From Cytidiella melzeri (taxonomy: Eukaryota; Basidiomycota; Agaricomycetes; Polyporales; Irpicaceae), in NCBI GenBank assembly GCA_022592445.1, contig JABYQR010000586.1, positions 1 to 18,178 on the forward strand: a stretch of 18,178 nucleotides of DNA, read 5' to 3'. This document shows positions 1 through 10,127 of this stretch, in pieces; the first letter of the stretch is position 1, and each line of letters opens with the position of its first letter. Below the pieces are notes generated by a model. The model saw only the letters and a program-made list of their open reading frames with translations. It was not told the origin of the DNA and made no database searches. Position numbers and translations under genes: made by a program.

Positions 1-437
1 AATAGAGGGCGAGCATGTTGAAGCATCTTGAACTTTGAAGATCTTCACTGTGACCCGGGATGTCACAAACAAACGCCTTTTACGAGCGTTCGCGTCTCTT
101 TGTGACTTGCGCGCGTCGTTGACAACGTTAACCGACTTCGTTTGCAGGGGTCCAACGTTCAACGACAGTCCACCACATAGGAAAGCCTCTTCTCGTGAAC
201 CAGTACCACTGTCGCCGCGACATCACGCGCACTCTCGAACAAACCGTGCGCGAAGATAACCTCGTCAGCTTCGCAGAGACACGGCGGCTGATTTCGAGCA
301 CAGTAAAACTCCTGGTCTTTGGGTACGCAAGTTCGATACTGGGAACGCATACTGCTTAACAGATTGTGTGACTGTAGTGCGACCGGCGGGAACTTGGACC
401 CCCGCTAAAGACGATTTGCCCGGGTCTCAGGGCTGCG
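1..437 (+). promoter_or_regulatory. Upstream region of F-box gene 1, with blocks conserved in copy 2
   Basis: This stretch has no convincing gene. It aligns with about 2430-2817 upstream of the second gene. Conserved blocks include 'cttcgtttgca.gggtccaacg' (137-157 versus 2570-2588), a 20-nt identical element at 211-230 and 2648-2667 containing the inverted repeat GTCG-CCG-CGAC, and a block around 'gcacagtaaaa' just before 310 and 2699. No clear TATA box was seen. A regulatory role is inferred only from conservation between the two copies, which may simply reflect recent duplication. Confidence 0.5.
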
Positions 438-2281
438 ATGGCTTCCGCTTCGTTCGAATTTCAGCCAGGGAAGATGCAAGATGCATTGGAATATGTGAGC
501 GAGTGTTTCAAGTGGCTTGCTGTCGAAGACAACAGGCTGTTTCGGTAAGCTCTTCTTGCTTCTCTTCGAAACTACGGTTGCTTATATCGCACTCTAACGC
601 GTAGTGTCGCGCATGAGCTACATTTGGACAAGGCAAGAGATCTTTCTCGTGTCCCCATCCCTCAGCTGTACTGAACCTCTAACAGGTTTTGGAGACAACC
701 AAAAACCTCATACACGACATTTGTTACACCCAAAATCGATTGGCACCGATCAACCGCCTCCCTCCGGAGCTCTTGGGTACCATATTTGAACTTCTGACGG
801 GACCGCGCCCCCGTTTGATTTTCGATACGGAGTACGAAGAGCCGGGGTGGCATCAGGTCCAACTTGTTTGCCGCCACTGGAGATACACCGCTATCAATAC
901 GCCAGCGTTATGGAGCTATGTTCATGTCTCAAATATACACTCTGAACTCTTGGAGTCAGAATGCGCTTTCGCCTCTGCGAGCCTCGTGCGGTCTGGCGTC
1001 GTTCCTCTCGATGTATACCTTCGGGGAAATTGTCGCGATGAGATCATCGCCAGGAGTCTGTTGGAAGGTCTGAGATTGAACTCTGGACGGATCCGCGAGC
1101 TGCGTATAGACATTAACGAAATCACGCACCTCGATTCGCTTGTACAAGAGGCCAGTCAACTGGAGACACTGGCCATCCACTATCCCCAAGGCGGCGCAGA
1201 TGATGAGTATCATGGGTCCATCGAAAACTGGCGAACTCCGCAGCTGCGCACTTTATTTGCTACGAAATTCACCGGCTGGCAAAGGGGAAGATTCTCCACT
1301 TTACGCCATCTCATCCTAAACCAACAACAGTTGGACCCCCACGCTCTTCATGGCTTACATGCCCTTCTGTCATTGAACCCGCGCCTCGAAGATCTCGTGC
1401 TATTCTGTAATGACTTGATGGAAGATTCGCAGAAACCTTTGCTAGAATTGCCGTCTCTGGACATGCCATGCTTGAAGCGAATCTATGTCGACACTTTATA
1501 TGACCCCCAGGAGGATCGTACAGCGGCACAATTGATCGAGAAGAAATTGCTCCTTGGAGAAGGGCACGCAATGGTGTCTGAATTTTCATATAATCCGCCG
1601 CCGGAGGGCTACTTCGCTCCTTTACGAAACCTATTTCTTCACAAATCTGCACGGTCCATACATACCGGTACCGTAACTACAGATGGACAGACAAGCTCCT
1701 ACCTGAGAGGACCGGTCGAGAGCTTTCTGCAACAGTGCGTTGATGCTGCTCGTTCAAGGCCGCTTGAAGTGCGCGAGCTTTGGCTTTGGTCAAACAGCCC
1801 GCCTTTGATCAGAGGAATGCAAGTTCGACCTGCACACCGTACCTGGATTACTGGGTTACAGGCAATGGCTGAGGTGGAAAAATTAGTTCTACTTTATGAT
1901 ATCCAGACTTGGCTCTACTTCATTTCCCAACGCCATCTTTTCCCTTCCTTGACGGAGTTGCAGCTGCACAGTCAAGAGCACAATCATGAAGCTGCGATTA
2001 TTCGCTTTTTGGAGGAGAGGGCGCAGAGCAACCCGATACAAGTCTTACGCTTCGTACAAGACCCTGGAGTTGGCGGCCAGGTCGAGGCTTGGTCGCAGTG
2101 GCAAGAGAGCATCTCCAAATTCCTACAATTCGCTGGTCGTGTTGTGTTCGAGGATCCCAATGACAGACCTCTGCGTATTGAGTTGCCAACCGTTTGTACC
2201 ACGGAATCCACAGTCCATTCGTACTGGCCCTCTTGGGAGTCTACGATGTATGCGTACGTCGATATCAAAGGAGGTCAATAG
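438..2281 (+). CDS. F-box protein, tandem copy 1 (3 exons, 576 aa)
   Basis: Exons are 438-544, 605-632 and 686-2281; the joined frame is 576 codons plus TAG. The start ATG is chosen because the same exon 1 (36 residues, FEFQPGKM...SECFKWLA) recurs almost unchanged in copy 2. The F-box lies at about residues 64-105 (LAPINRLPPELLGTIFELL, then the typical VCRHWRYTAINTPALW). The rest is leucine-rich and resembles the irregular LRR C-terminal half of Agaricomycete F-box proteins. It ends in a conserved block, TTESTVHSYWPSWESTM. F-box proteins bind Skp1 in SCF ubiquitin ligases and choose substrates; the substrate here is unknown. Intron 1 is GT-AG (60 nt). Intron 2 (633-685, 53 nt) begins with GC (AAG|GCAAGA), whereas the paralog has GT at the same site. 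Retaining intron 2 would hit an in-frame TGA. The family call is firm; the specific function is not known. Confidence 0.85.
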
Positions 2282-2817
2282 GCTTAGTACTACTGTATTC
2301 CGATGTGGCTTCAATAGCGCGTACTCAGCTCTGAACAGCTTCCAGCTCAATTTGTGTACCAGATCTTGTTAGTTCCTATGTCACTCACAATTGAGAGACC
2401 ATTCATGTATAATTTTCAAGCTGCACGAGTTGAGGGCAAGCAAAAGGCATTTTAAACTTGAATACCTTCACCGTGGCACGTGGGAACATCATGCACACCG
2501 TTGTACACAGTCGCGTCCCGCAACAGCGCGCAGGCTCGAGCTCGTTAGGAACGTCAACCGACCAACTACTTCGTTTGCAAGGGTCCAACGCGGAACGACA
2601 GCGTACCACCTTGACATAGGAGCCTCTTTCCGTAAACCAGAATAACCGTCGCCGCGACATCACGCGCGCGCTCAGATACCCGTCAGCAGCACAGTAAAAA
2701 TCCTGCTCTTGAGGTACGCAAGTTTCATACTAGGAGTTCATACATTTTGAGGAATTTTCTACCGGTAGTGCGACCAGCGCGAACTTCTGCTATCACTAGC
2801 CCGGGTCTCAGGCTGTG
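2282..2817 (+). promoter_or_regulatory. Intergenic/upstream region of F-box gene 2
   Basis: The first 150 bp are the 3' flank of gene 1. From about 2430 the sequence aligns with the window start and with the upstream region of gene 1, including the 20-nt element at 2648-2667 and the 'gcacagtaaaa' block near 2690-2700. No gene was found here; the short open frames on both strands are not conserved between the two copies. Confidence 0.45.
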
Positions 2818-4668
2818 ATGCCTTCCGCTTCGTTCGAATTCCAGCCAGGGAAGATGCAAAGTGCATTGGAATATGTGAGCGAGTGTTTCAAGTGGCTTGC
2901 TGCTGAAGACGACAGACTGTATCGGTAAGCTACACTCAATTCGCTTCAAACCCACGGCGATTGCCCATATCGCATTCTAACGCATAGGCGTAGTGCAGTG
3001 CATGAGCTAGATATAGATAAGGTGAGGCATCTTCTATCGTGTCCGCATATCTCAGCTATACTCAATCTCCGACAGGTTATGGAGACAACGAAAAATCTCC
3101 TACATAACATCTGCTGCATTCGAAATCGATTGGCACCCATTAACCGCCTTCCTCCGGAGCTCTTGGGTGCCATATTTGAACATTTGACGGAATCGCGCTC
3201 CCGTTTGGTCTTCAACATGGATTACAAAAAACCGAGGTGGTATCAGTGTCGATCTGTCTGCCGCCACTGGAGATACACCGCTATCAACACGCCAGCGTTG
3301 TGGAGCTATATTCATATCTCAATTGCACACTCTGTACCCTTGGAATCAGAATGCGCTGTTGCCTCTACAAGCCTCATACGGTCGGGCGTCGGTCCTCTAG
3401 ACGTATATCTCCGGGACGATTGTTGCGAAGAGTTCATCGGTAAACCTCTGATGGAAGGTCTGGTTTCGAACTCAGGACGCATCCGCGAGCTGTGTATAGA
3501 AAGTGACGAAATCCCGTACCTCGACGCCCTTCTACAAGAGGCCGGTCAGCTGGAGACACTGGCCATTGCCGTTCCTGAGAGCGGCGCAAACAAGGAGTAT
3601 CTCGGGTCCATCGATAGCTGGCGAGTTCCGCAGCTGCGCACATTATTTGCGAGGGCTTTCACCGGCTGGCAAAGAGGAAGATTCTCAACTTTACGCCATC
3701 TTATCCTTGATTACCCAGAGTGGGACGACTGCGCTCTTCGTGGACTATATGCGCTTCTGTCGTCGAATCCGCGAATCGAAGATCTCGTGCTGATCCATAA
3801 TTCGTCGCGGGACAATAGGGAGGAACCCTTGAAAGGATTACCCCCTGTCAACCTCCCTTATTTGGAGCGAATTGTTGCCAATAACACGGTCAACGGGGAT
3901 GGGCATTGTACAGCGGCACAAATCTTCGAGAAGATATTACTCCCGGAAGAAGTGCATGCAACGGTGTATGAATTCCGCTACAAGCTGCTTCCGGAGGACT
4001 ACTTCGCTCCTTTACAGAAACTGTACCTCCACAAAAGCTCACATGCTGTGACTACAGATGGACGGACAAGTTACTACCTGAAAGGAGCGGTCAGGGTATA
4101 TGTGAAACACTGTGTTGAAGCTGCACAATCGAGGCCGCTTCAAGTGCGCGAGCTGTGGCTTTGGTCATATAGTCCCGTGGCAGGACTTCCCCCTCTATAC
4201 TCTCTAGCTATAAAGGAATGGATGCATGGGTTACGTGTGATGGCGGAGGTGAAAAAGCTCGTTCTACTCCATGATATCAAGGCTTGGCTCCAGTTCATCA
4301 CCCAAAAGCGGCTGTTGCCTTCCTTGACTGAGCTGCAGCTACACAGTCAAGAACATGAGCATGAACCTGCGATTAGTCGCTTCTTGGAGGAGAGGGCACA
4401 GAGCAACCCGATACAAGTGTTACGCTTCGTACAAGACCCCGAAGCTGGCGGCAAGGTGGAGGCTTTCTCGCACTGGAAAGAGAGGTCCCAATTTTCGAAC
4501 CTCGCTCGTCGTGTTGTGTTCGAAGATCCCAGTGACGGACCTCTGCGTATGGAACTTCCGCCCATCTGTACCACGGAGTCCACCGTCCATTCGTACTGGC
4601 CGTCTTGGGAGTCGACAATGTATAACTACGTCGCTCAAGATCGCAAGACCGTCTACGTTTACTCCTAA
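2818..4668 (+). CDS. F-box protein, tandem copy 2 (3 exons, 575 aa)
   Basis: Exons are 2818-2924, 2994-3021 and 3076-4668, joining to 575 codons plus TAA, one residue shorter than copy 1. Exon 1 differs from copy 1 at only six of about 36 residues (for example MPSAS versus MASAS). The F-box is at about residues 64-105 (LAPINRLPPELLGAIFEHL, then VCRHWRYTAINTPALW), followed by leucine-rich sequence and the conserved C-terminal block with VHSYWPSWESTM. Intron 1 is GT-AG (69 nt); a second acceptor 6 nt upstream (AG at 2986-2987) would keep the frame and add two residues. Intron 2 is GT-AG (54 nt), a multiple of three with no stop, so its retention would insert 18 residues without breaking the frame. 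The gene model rests on comparison with copy 1. It probably acts as an SCF substrate receptor, with unknown substrate. Confidence 0.85.
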
Positions 4669-5016
4669 ATTGCGATGAACCGCACGACTAGAGGGCGAGC
4701 AAAAGGCGTCTTGAATTTGATTTGCACCCAGGTGACGTGGTGAAATGTGTCTCTTACACGCCTCTTCAGCCACTAATAAATGAAGGCGTTCTACAGCAGC
4801 TAGAATGTCGATGTGAGTACCCAAAGCTCAAAGTGCAGTTCGCTGATTTAAATTATCCGGCCAAGAGTATTTGTTCATTGTTCATATTGTGGGAGAAGTG
4901 ACTATTATATGCAGGATGCGATGCGTGATTATACTAGTGCGTTGCCGTTGTGCGATATCTGAATGTTCGAACCGATGCAAATGTGAAAGAGTAGTGCGTG
5001 TACAAAAGTAGCCTGA
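4669..5016. other. Intergenic region between convergent genes
   Basis: This holds the shared 3' flank of F-box gene 2 (+) and the kinase gene (-). The first 80 bp contain the third copy of the F-box unit boundary (about 4690-4745). The remainder is AT-richer and shows no open frame or repeat that I can support. Confidence 0.6.
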
Positions 5017-8000
5017 TTACGCCTGGTCAGACTGGTCTTTCGTGTACCGAGAGACGTCATGAGAGGCTTGTCGCGCAATCCTGATTGCGCTACTATTGGC
5101 TAGATTGCGACTGCCAGTCGCGGAGCGAGCATGAGTGGTACTACTGTGGGTGAGTGGAGCGGGTGATGCTGCAGACTCGGAGACTGTCCTCTGCGACTTC
5201 AGCTTTTTTGGCGCTATCGCAGATTTGGGCGTGTCAGGGCCTCTGTTGAACCTGCTGCTCGAGAGTGGCTTGATGGCAGGTGCCAGAGTCGGTAGAATCT
5301 CCCTCGCAAGCTCCCTGACAAGCACAGCACCGTCACTGTTGCTGAGTTTGACCACGATGTCGTATATACCAAATCGCTCCACGAGAAGAGCCCGGTTAGG
5401 ATGAGCATCGCAAATGGTCCGGAGAATCTTCAGTAGACTGATTCGGACAACAGGTTTAGAGTTGTTGTTTAGCTTGTCGATGATCCGTTTGAAGAACTGG
5501 GCTTTGGCTACGCCAAGGGTGATCAAATTCGAGAGGCGGAAAATCTTCAAGAAAGGGTCAAGGAGGTTTTCGAAGGAAACTGCTTTGGCGGAGACAAAGC
5601 ACGCGAGAAGCGCATCCAAGGAGTCAGGCTTCAGCAGCTCATCTTCAATCTTCGCGGTCTCATCTTGTAGCCTGAAGGCGACTTAGCTCAATTCGACTGA
5701 GGACTAAACTAGAACCTACCACGACAGAATAGCCTCGAGAGCGCTGACTTGAAAGTAGGGATCGTCCAATAGCCGGAGATACAGCGACAAGCCGTCATGC
5801 TGCCACAGTAATATCCGACAACTCTTCCCTGCACTGGCGAGGTCGCATAAAATGGGGAGAGCGAACTGCTTCAGCGGAGAACTGGACTCTATGACGCGTT
5901 TAAGGCTAGGGATGATGCCTGCCTGCGCTGCTTCTTCCTGCCTGGACTTGTTGAGCTTACAGAGGTTGTAGCAGGTGTGGAATACGTGATTAGACATTTC
6001 CTACTAATGCTGTTAGTACATACAGATACTTGGACAAAACAATCGTACATACCGCGGTATATGGGCCGGAGCTCTGCTCGTCCAATATTTTGACCAGAAT
6101 ATCAATGGCGTTTGCGTTCTGGAGGACCTCGAGGAGAGTTGGGCTCATGGACAAGTGTTTGACAGCTTTGAGCATATGGACGAGGTACTCTGGCGTGAGC
6201 AGCTCACACGCACGAAGCAATCCTGGGGAACCCTGCGTAAGCATCCTCTCAGCAATTTACAACGAGAACTGCACCTACGTCGAACGACCTTCCGTGTGCC
6301 AAGGGCATTGCGAACGTGGATGTCGGATTGTGAGACTTGGCAGAACACCAAGATAATCTGTATAAGCTTCTTGTTCATCTCTTCCGCAATTTCACCTTGG
6401 CTCGTCATAACGTTCAGTAAGGCGGAGGACAAGGGATCGAGGAGCCCTTCTCTGATGAACATTCGACAGAAGTCGTTCTTAGTGGTCGGACTTTGGAGCT
6501 CAAACACGCTGCAGATGCCGTTTAAGGCATGGACGACCAGCTCCATTTGTTCGGTGTAATCTTCGTCAAGAAGATCGACTAGAACCTTCAATCCGCGGCA
6601 TCTATCAACGCATAAATACACAGTCGAAGTCGGATGTAGTTGTGAACACTCACGAAATGAACATCTGTAGCGTTAAGACAGATGTATGACACAGCAGTCG
6701 GATGAAGTTCGAGGCTTCCAAGCGGCAGTCAGACGGGTATTTCTTGGAAGTAAAGCCCATGATGACAGGGATACCGCTAGTCATTGTCAGTGAAAAGTTG
6801 CTGCTAGGCGTGCACGGCGCATGAAACCTTACCCAATCAGACAGAAGCTTTCCAGGAAACCCGTGTCAGCGGTGACCAACTAGATAACAGTGAAGATAAG
6901 ACCGAATTTGCGGAAACAAGTAGCATCCTTACGTTGTTGACTATCTGGAGTAGTTTCAAAATGACGTCCCGGGAACTTCGGCTCTCCAACACTTCCATGA
7001 TAGCGAGCATGCCGTGCGCAGAAACAAGCTGAGATTGCATGTCAGGCGTGTCCATGATGATGTTGAGCTTGTAAAGGCTGGTTTGAGCTACAGCAATTGG
7101 ACACTCATCACTGAATCACATACCAACTGGTCACAAGCATCCCGAAGCTGGAAATCCGGCGCAGAAGGCGTCAACTCATCAATGAGTTGGTTGACTTGAT
7201 TGCACAACCTCGCATATTTGTCTCTCTGCAGGTTGGACTCAAGATCCTCTTCTGCAAAACCTTCATCAATCTACGATGGTCTCAGCTGAGCTAGCATTAT
7301 ACGCGTAGATATGTGATATCCTACCTCGGCAAAGGGATCCTCGTCTTCATCCTCGTCACCGCGCCAAGACCTATTCGATAGCCGTGTGTTCAGCTGGAGC
7401 GTCTGCATGGGATGTGAGACTACCAGCAGATAGTCAGAAGTCTTGTAATGCCAGATACCTAGCATGAAGCGCATACCTGCGCCACTCGGTTTGCCAAAAA
7501 TATCGTCGTAGTCCTCGTCCTCGTCGTCTTCAGCATATTTACGGATCTCAGGTTGGCTGTAAACACGCTTTGCTTCTTCACGATAAGACGATCCATTTGC
7601 ACCGGCGAAGGAGGAAGAACGAGCATGCATGCGCGGGGATGCAAGCCCCGGCGATGGACCAGGAGAGCTTAATGGGTTCAGAATGGGTCTCGATGCCCGA
7701 TGAGAGAGTTGAGGAAGTGGGGCCGTTTTGGGGCCCGGTGAGGGTGGTGCAATGCCTACAGTCTTGATATCATCGGGGTGGAAGAGCCCTCGTCTGAGCG
7801 ACGTCTTCAGCTGAGATATCGGAGGTCAGCTTCGGAACGCGTTGAGTGGGTTGGTTCTAGTACTTGCCTTATAGTCTGCTACCTTCTCTTCGAGCCTATC
7901 ATCCTCGGCGAAGTCCAGATCAGCAAAGTCTTCAGCAATCGTGTCTATACCCGATGAGGGGGCTTGGGCGACCGGTAATGGAATTGAAGCGTTAGCAGGA

Positions 8001-9706
8001 CTACGTCCAGGCCGAATGGTTTGCGCATTATCATCTGCAAAATGCTTATCTTCTTCGGGAGGCACCTTCTCCATGCCTAATGCAAAGGGTTAGATTTTGT
8101 ACCCGCCAGTAGATGAACGGAGCTACCGTGCAGCTTAGTCAACGAAATCTCTTCTTCAAAATCATCGTCCCAATTATCAGTCTGCTCTTCGGGTTGCTGC
8201 AGAATAAAGGGTATAGGTAAAGTGTCACGAATGTGACCCAAAGCAGGAACGGGGCCATTACGCGCGGCAGGTGGATTAGAGCCTTTCGGTCCGGAGATCT
8301 GGGAAGTGAATGAAGATGACACTGGGAGCCCAAGATCAAGGGGCTGCAAGGGAGGTGTTTTTCGACCATTTGTGACGGATGGGGGCCGACACTGCGGATA
8401 TTTCGCAGGCTTGGAAGGAGCTAGAGGGCTGTTAGATGAAGCGGCAGTGACAGCATGATAAGCTTACACTTGAGAGCTTCGTTCCATTCTTGTACTTTGA
8501 GTACAGCCTCGTCGTAGTTATAATTGCTCAAAGGCCGTCTCGCAGGGCCTGTAGATGGTTGTTGATCAGACAACTGTCGTCTGACTGAGGCCATCCATGG
8601 ATGACGGAGGAGTTTCTTAGCAGATATTCGCAGGTTGCAGTCTTTCTGAAAACAGTGATACAAGAAATCTTTCACGATGGGAGAAGCGCCTTCAGGTATT
8701 GGTGGACAGTCATCCTGAACGATACGGAACAGGGCAGGCATCGGGTCGAGGAAATGATACGGCGGCTTTCCTTCGAGAAGTTCAATTACCGTACACCCGA
8801 CAGACCAAACATCGGATGCAGTAGTGGCACCAGACTGCTCAATAACCTCAGGAGCCACTGCGTGTTGTCAGATATGGTGTACTTGTCAGAAATACAAGAA
8901 CCTACTCCAATACGGGCTGCCGACGACCTCGTTGTCTCGCACGCCCGTTGCTGCATCTCTCGCAACCCCAAAGTCTGCCAGTTTTACGCATCCGTCCTTG
9001 TTCGTCAAAATGTTCGCTCCCTTGATGTCGCGGTGTATCACACCCTGGTCATGTAAATACACGAGACCTTCGAGAACTTGAGAGATATACACTGCGACAA
9101 GTTGTTCGGGAAATTTCCCAAATTTCTTGCATATGTTGTGCAGCGAGCCGTTCTCACAAAACCTGAAACATTGATGAGTACTGCTCATGTTTAGATCGAA
9201 TAACATACTCGAGTATTATATAGAGATAGTCTCGAGTCTTCTCAAACCCCTTGTACTTCACAATATTCGGATGCTTTCAAGCGCGTCAAATGCTGCGCAT
9301 AGCGGCAGTGATACAACGTACCTTCAGGTTCTTCAACAGGTCAATCTCTGACTGCGCGACTCATCGTAAGTAGTACATTGAGTTATGCAGAATGGTATTG
9401 CATACCATGATTTGTCCAATCTCACTCTTCGGAATGTTGCTCAACTGAATTTCCTTGATGGCAACGGTCTCTCCTGTAGCCCAGTTGAGAGCTCCTACGG
9501 AGGGAATCACGCTTGGTTGTATGCATATCTTCCGCGACGCGTGTACGTACGGTATACCTGTCCAAACGCGCCTTTCCCCAACGAGTCCCCGAGTTGCTAC
9601 AAATGTTGTTCAGCAGATATTCGACACGTCTTCCCCCGAAAGTACGAACGTATGCATTAAGCAGTTTGTTTGAGCTCAGGTTGGAGCTTGAGGGAGGTGA
9701 GGCCAT
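5017..9706 (-). CDS. sepH: Cdc7/SepH/Cdc15-family septation (SIN/MEN) protein kinase, 19 exons, 1248 aa
   Basis: Exons, in transcript order: 9706-9650, 9596-9551, 9494-9406, 9351-9322, 9273-9209, 9162-8906, 8857-8468, 8420-8127, 8076-7868, 7810-7477, 7419-7325, 7270-7124, 7067-6933, 6879-6833, 6776-6654, 6601-6279, 6222-6053, 6000-5720, 5671-5017. They total 3747 nt, in frame throughout, with introns of 46-57 nt. The kinase domain spans about residues 20-275: glycine loop GKGAFGQV (26-33), Lys48 in VAIK, Glu66, HRDIKGAN with Asp141, DFG 159-161 and SPYWMAPE. A disordered middle with acidic stretches follows, then a long helical ARM/HEAT-like half (for example [46 protein letters not shown]) and a Ser-rich basic tail. 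In fission yeast and Aspergillus this family drives septation from the spindle pole body as effector of the Spg1 GTPase. Intron 9 (7867-7811) is GC-AG; exon 4 is only 30 nt. The acceptor of intron 12 (acaag) and the donor of intron 1 (gttcgt) are the weakest sites; both are chosen to keep frame and family fit. Confidence 0.9.
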
Positions 9707-10127
9707 GACAGTAATGTTCAGGGTTAGACCAGAACGAGAAAGATCCACTGTCTATAATTCATAGCCCCACAGACGCGGTTCCGCAGACGATGTGGCCGTA
9801 AATGACTGCCTGTGGGAGTGTAGTGTATGTAATTATCCAAGCAGGGTGAGGTGCTTTGGGTGTCTGCAGGGATTAATCTGAGGCGTTAAGTCCATGTTAG
9901 GTAGAATTTAGGACACTTGTCATCATCATAATTCGCTAGAAACGGTTTGCGGCTAACTGCCACTCTCTGGTCGTTGTCGCCGACACTGACGAAACTGGCT
10001 CTGGCTTTCCTCTTTCCTCTGTCCAACTCACACTCTCGTTTTCTGTTCTTCAAGTCTAGTCAGCTCTCTACCAGACAGTTTCTACTTTCGCTCTGGATAA
10101 TCCTCTTTTCTTCTGCTCTCACGCACC
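9707..10127. promoter_or_regulatory. Bidirectional promoter between the SIN kinase and the CaaX gene
   Basis: A 421-bp stretch separates the two divergent start codons. The 170 bp nearest the + gene (about 9957-10127) are strongly pyrimidine-rich (runs such as ctttcctctttcctct), a usual feature of fungal promoters around transcription starts. The + start has a good context (CACCATGG). No clear TATA box was seen. The open frame at 9947-10183 across this tract is treated as a compositional artefact. Confidence 0.6.

Larger units (their letters stand above)
1..4750. repeat. Tandem segmental duplication of an F-box gene unit (about 2.38 kb period)
   Basis: Two consecutive units each hold an upstream region, a 107-nt first exon, a 28-nt second exon and a long third exon. 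The two start codons are 2380 bp apart. The boundary sequence, around 'agagggcgagca', occurs three times: at about 4-15 (window start), in diverged form at about 2432-2443, and again at about 4690-4701 just after the second gene. Similarity fades after about 4745. Three boundaries for two units mean that the window opens at a unit edge, so at least one more copy or relic probably lies to the left. Non-coding parts of the units (about 60-437 versus 2500-2817) are also clearly alignable by eye, which argues for a fairly recent duplication by unequal crossing-over. This is read directly from the sequence; percent identity was not computed. Confidence 0.85.

Noticed and set aside
1311..1652. 113-aa antisense frame in F-box copy 1
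   Set aside because: It is a shadow of the + strand coding exon, with no counterpart kept in copy 2 and no motif.
2998..4668. Single open frame from a GTG near 2998 as the whole F-box 2 gene
   Set aside because: Comparison with copy 1 shows that the gene starts at 2818 and that 3022-3075 is an intron that happens to be open. The real start is an ATG.
4420..4824. 134-aa antisense frame over the end of F-box copy 2
   Set aside because: It overlaps conserved + strand coding sequence and has no recognisable domain.
6223..6278. Reading kinase exon 16 straight on to a Met-Leu-Thr-Gln stretch before LLRACELL
   Set aside because: It would need a 29-43 nt intron. The 56-nt intron 6278-6223 gives [12 protein letters not shown], which fits the family better.
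7057..7123. Alternative splice choices around kinase intron 12 (acceptor at 7080 or 7085)
   Set aside because: These would need a non-GT donor or the wrong phase. Donor gtatgt at 7123 with acceptor at 7068 gives a 56-nt intron and a smooth helix ([14 protein letters not shown]).
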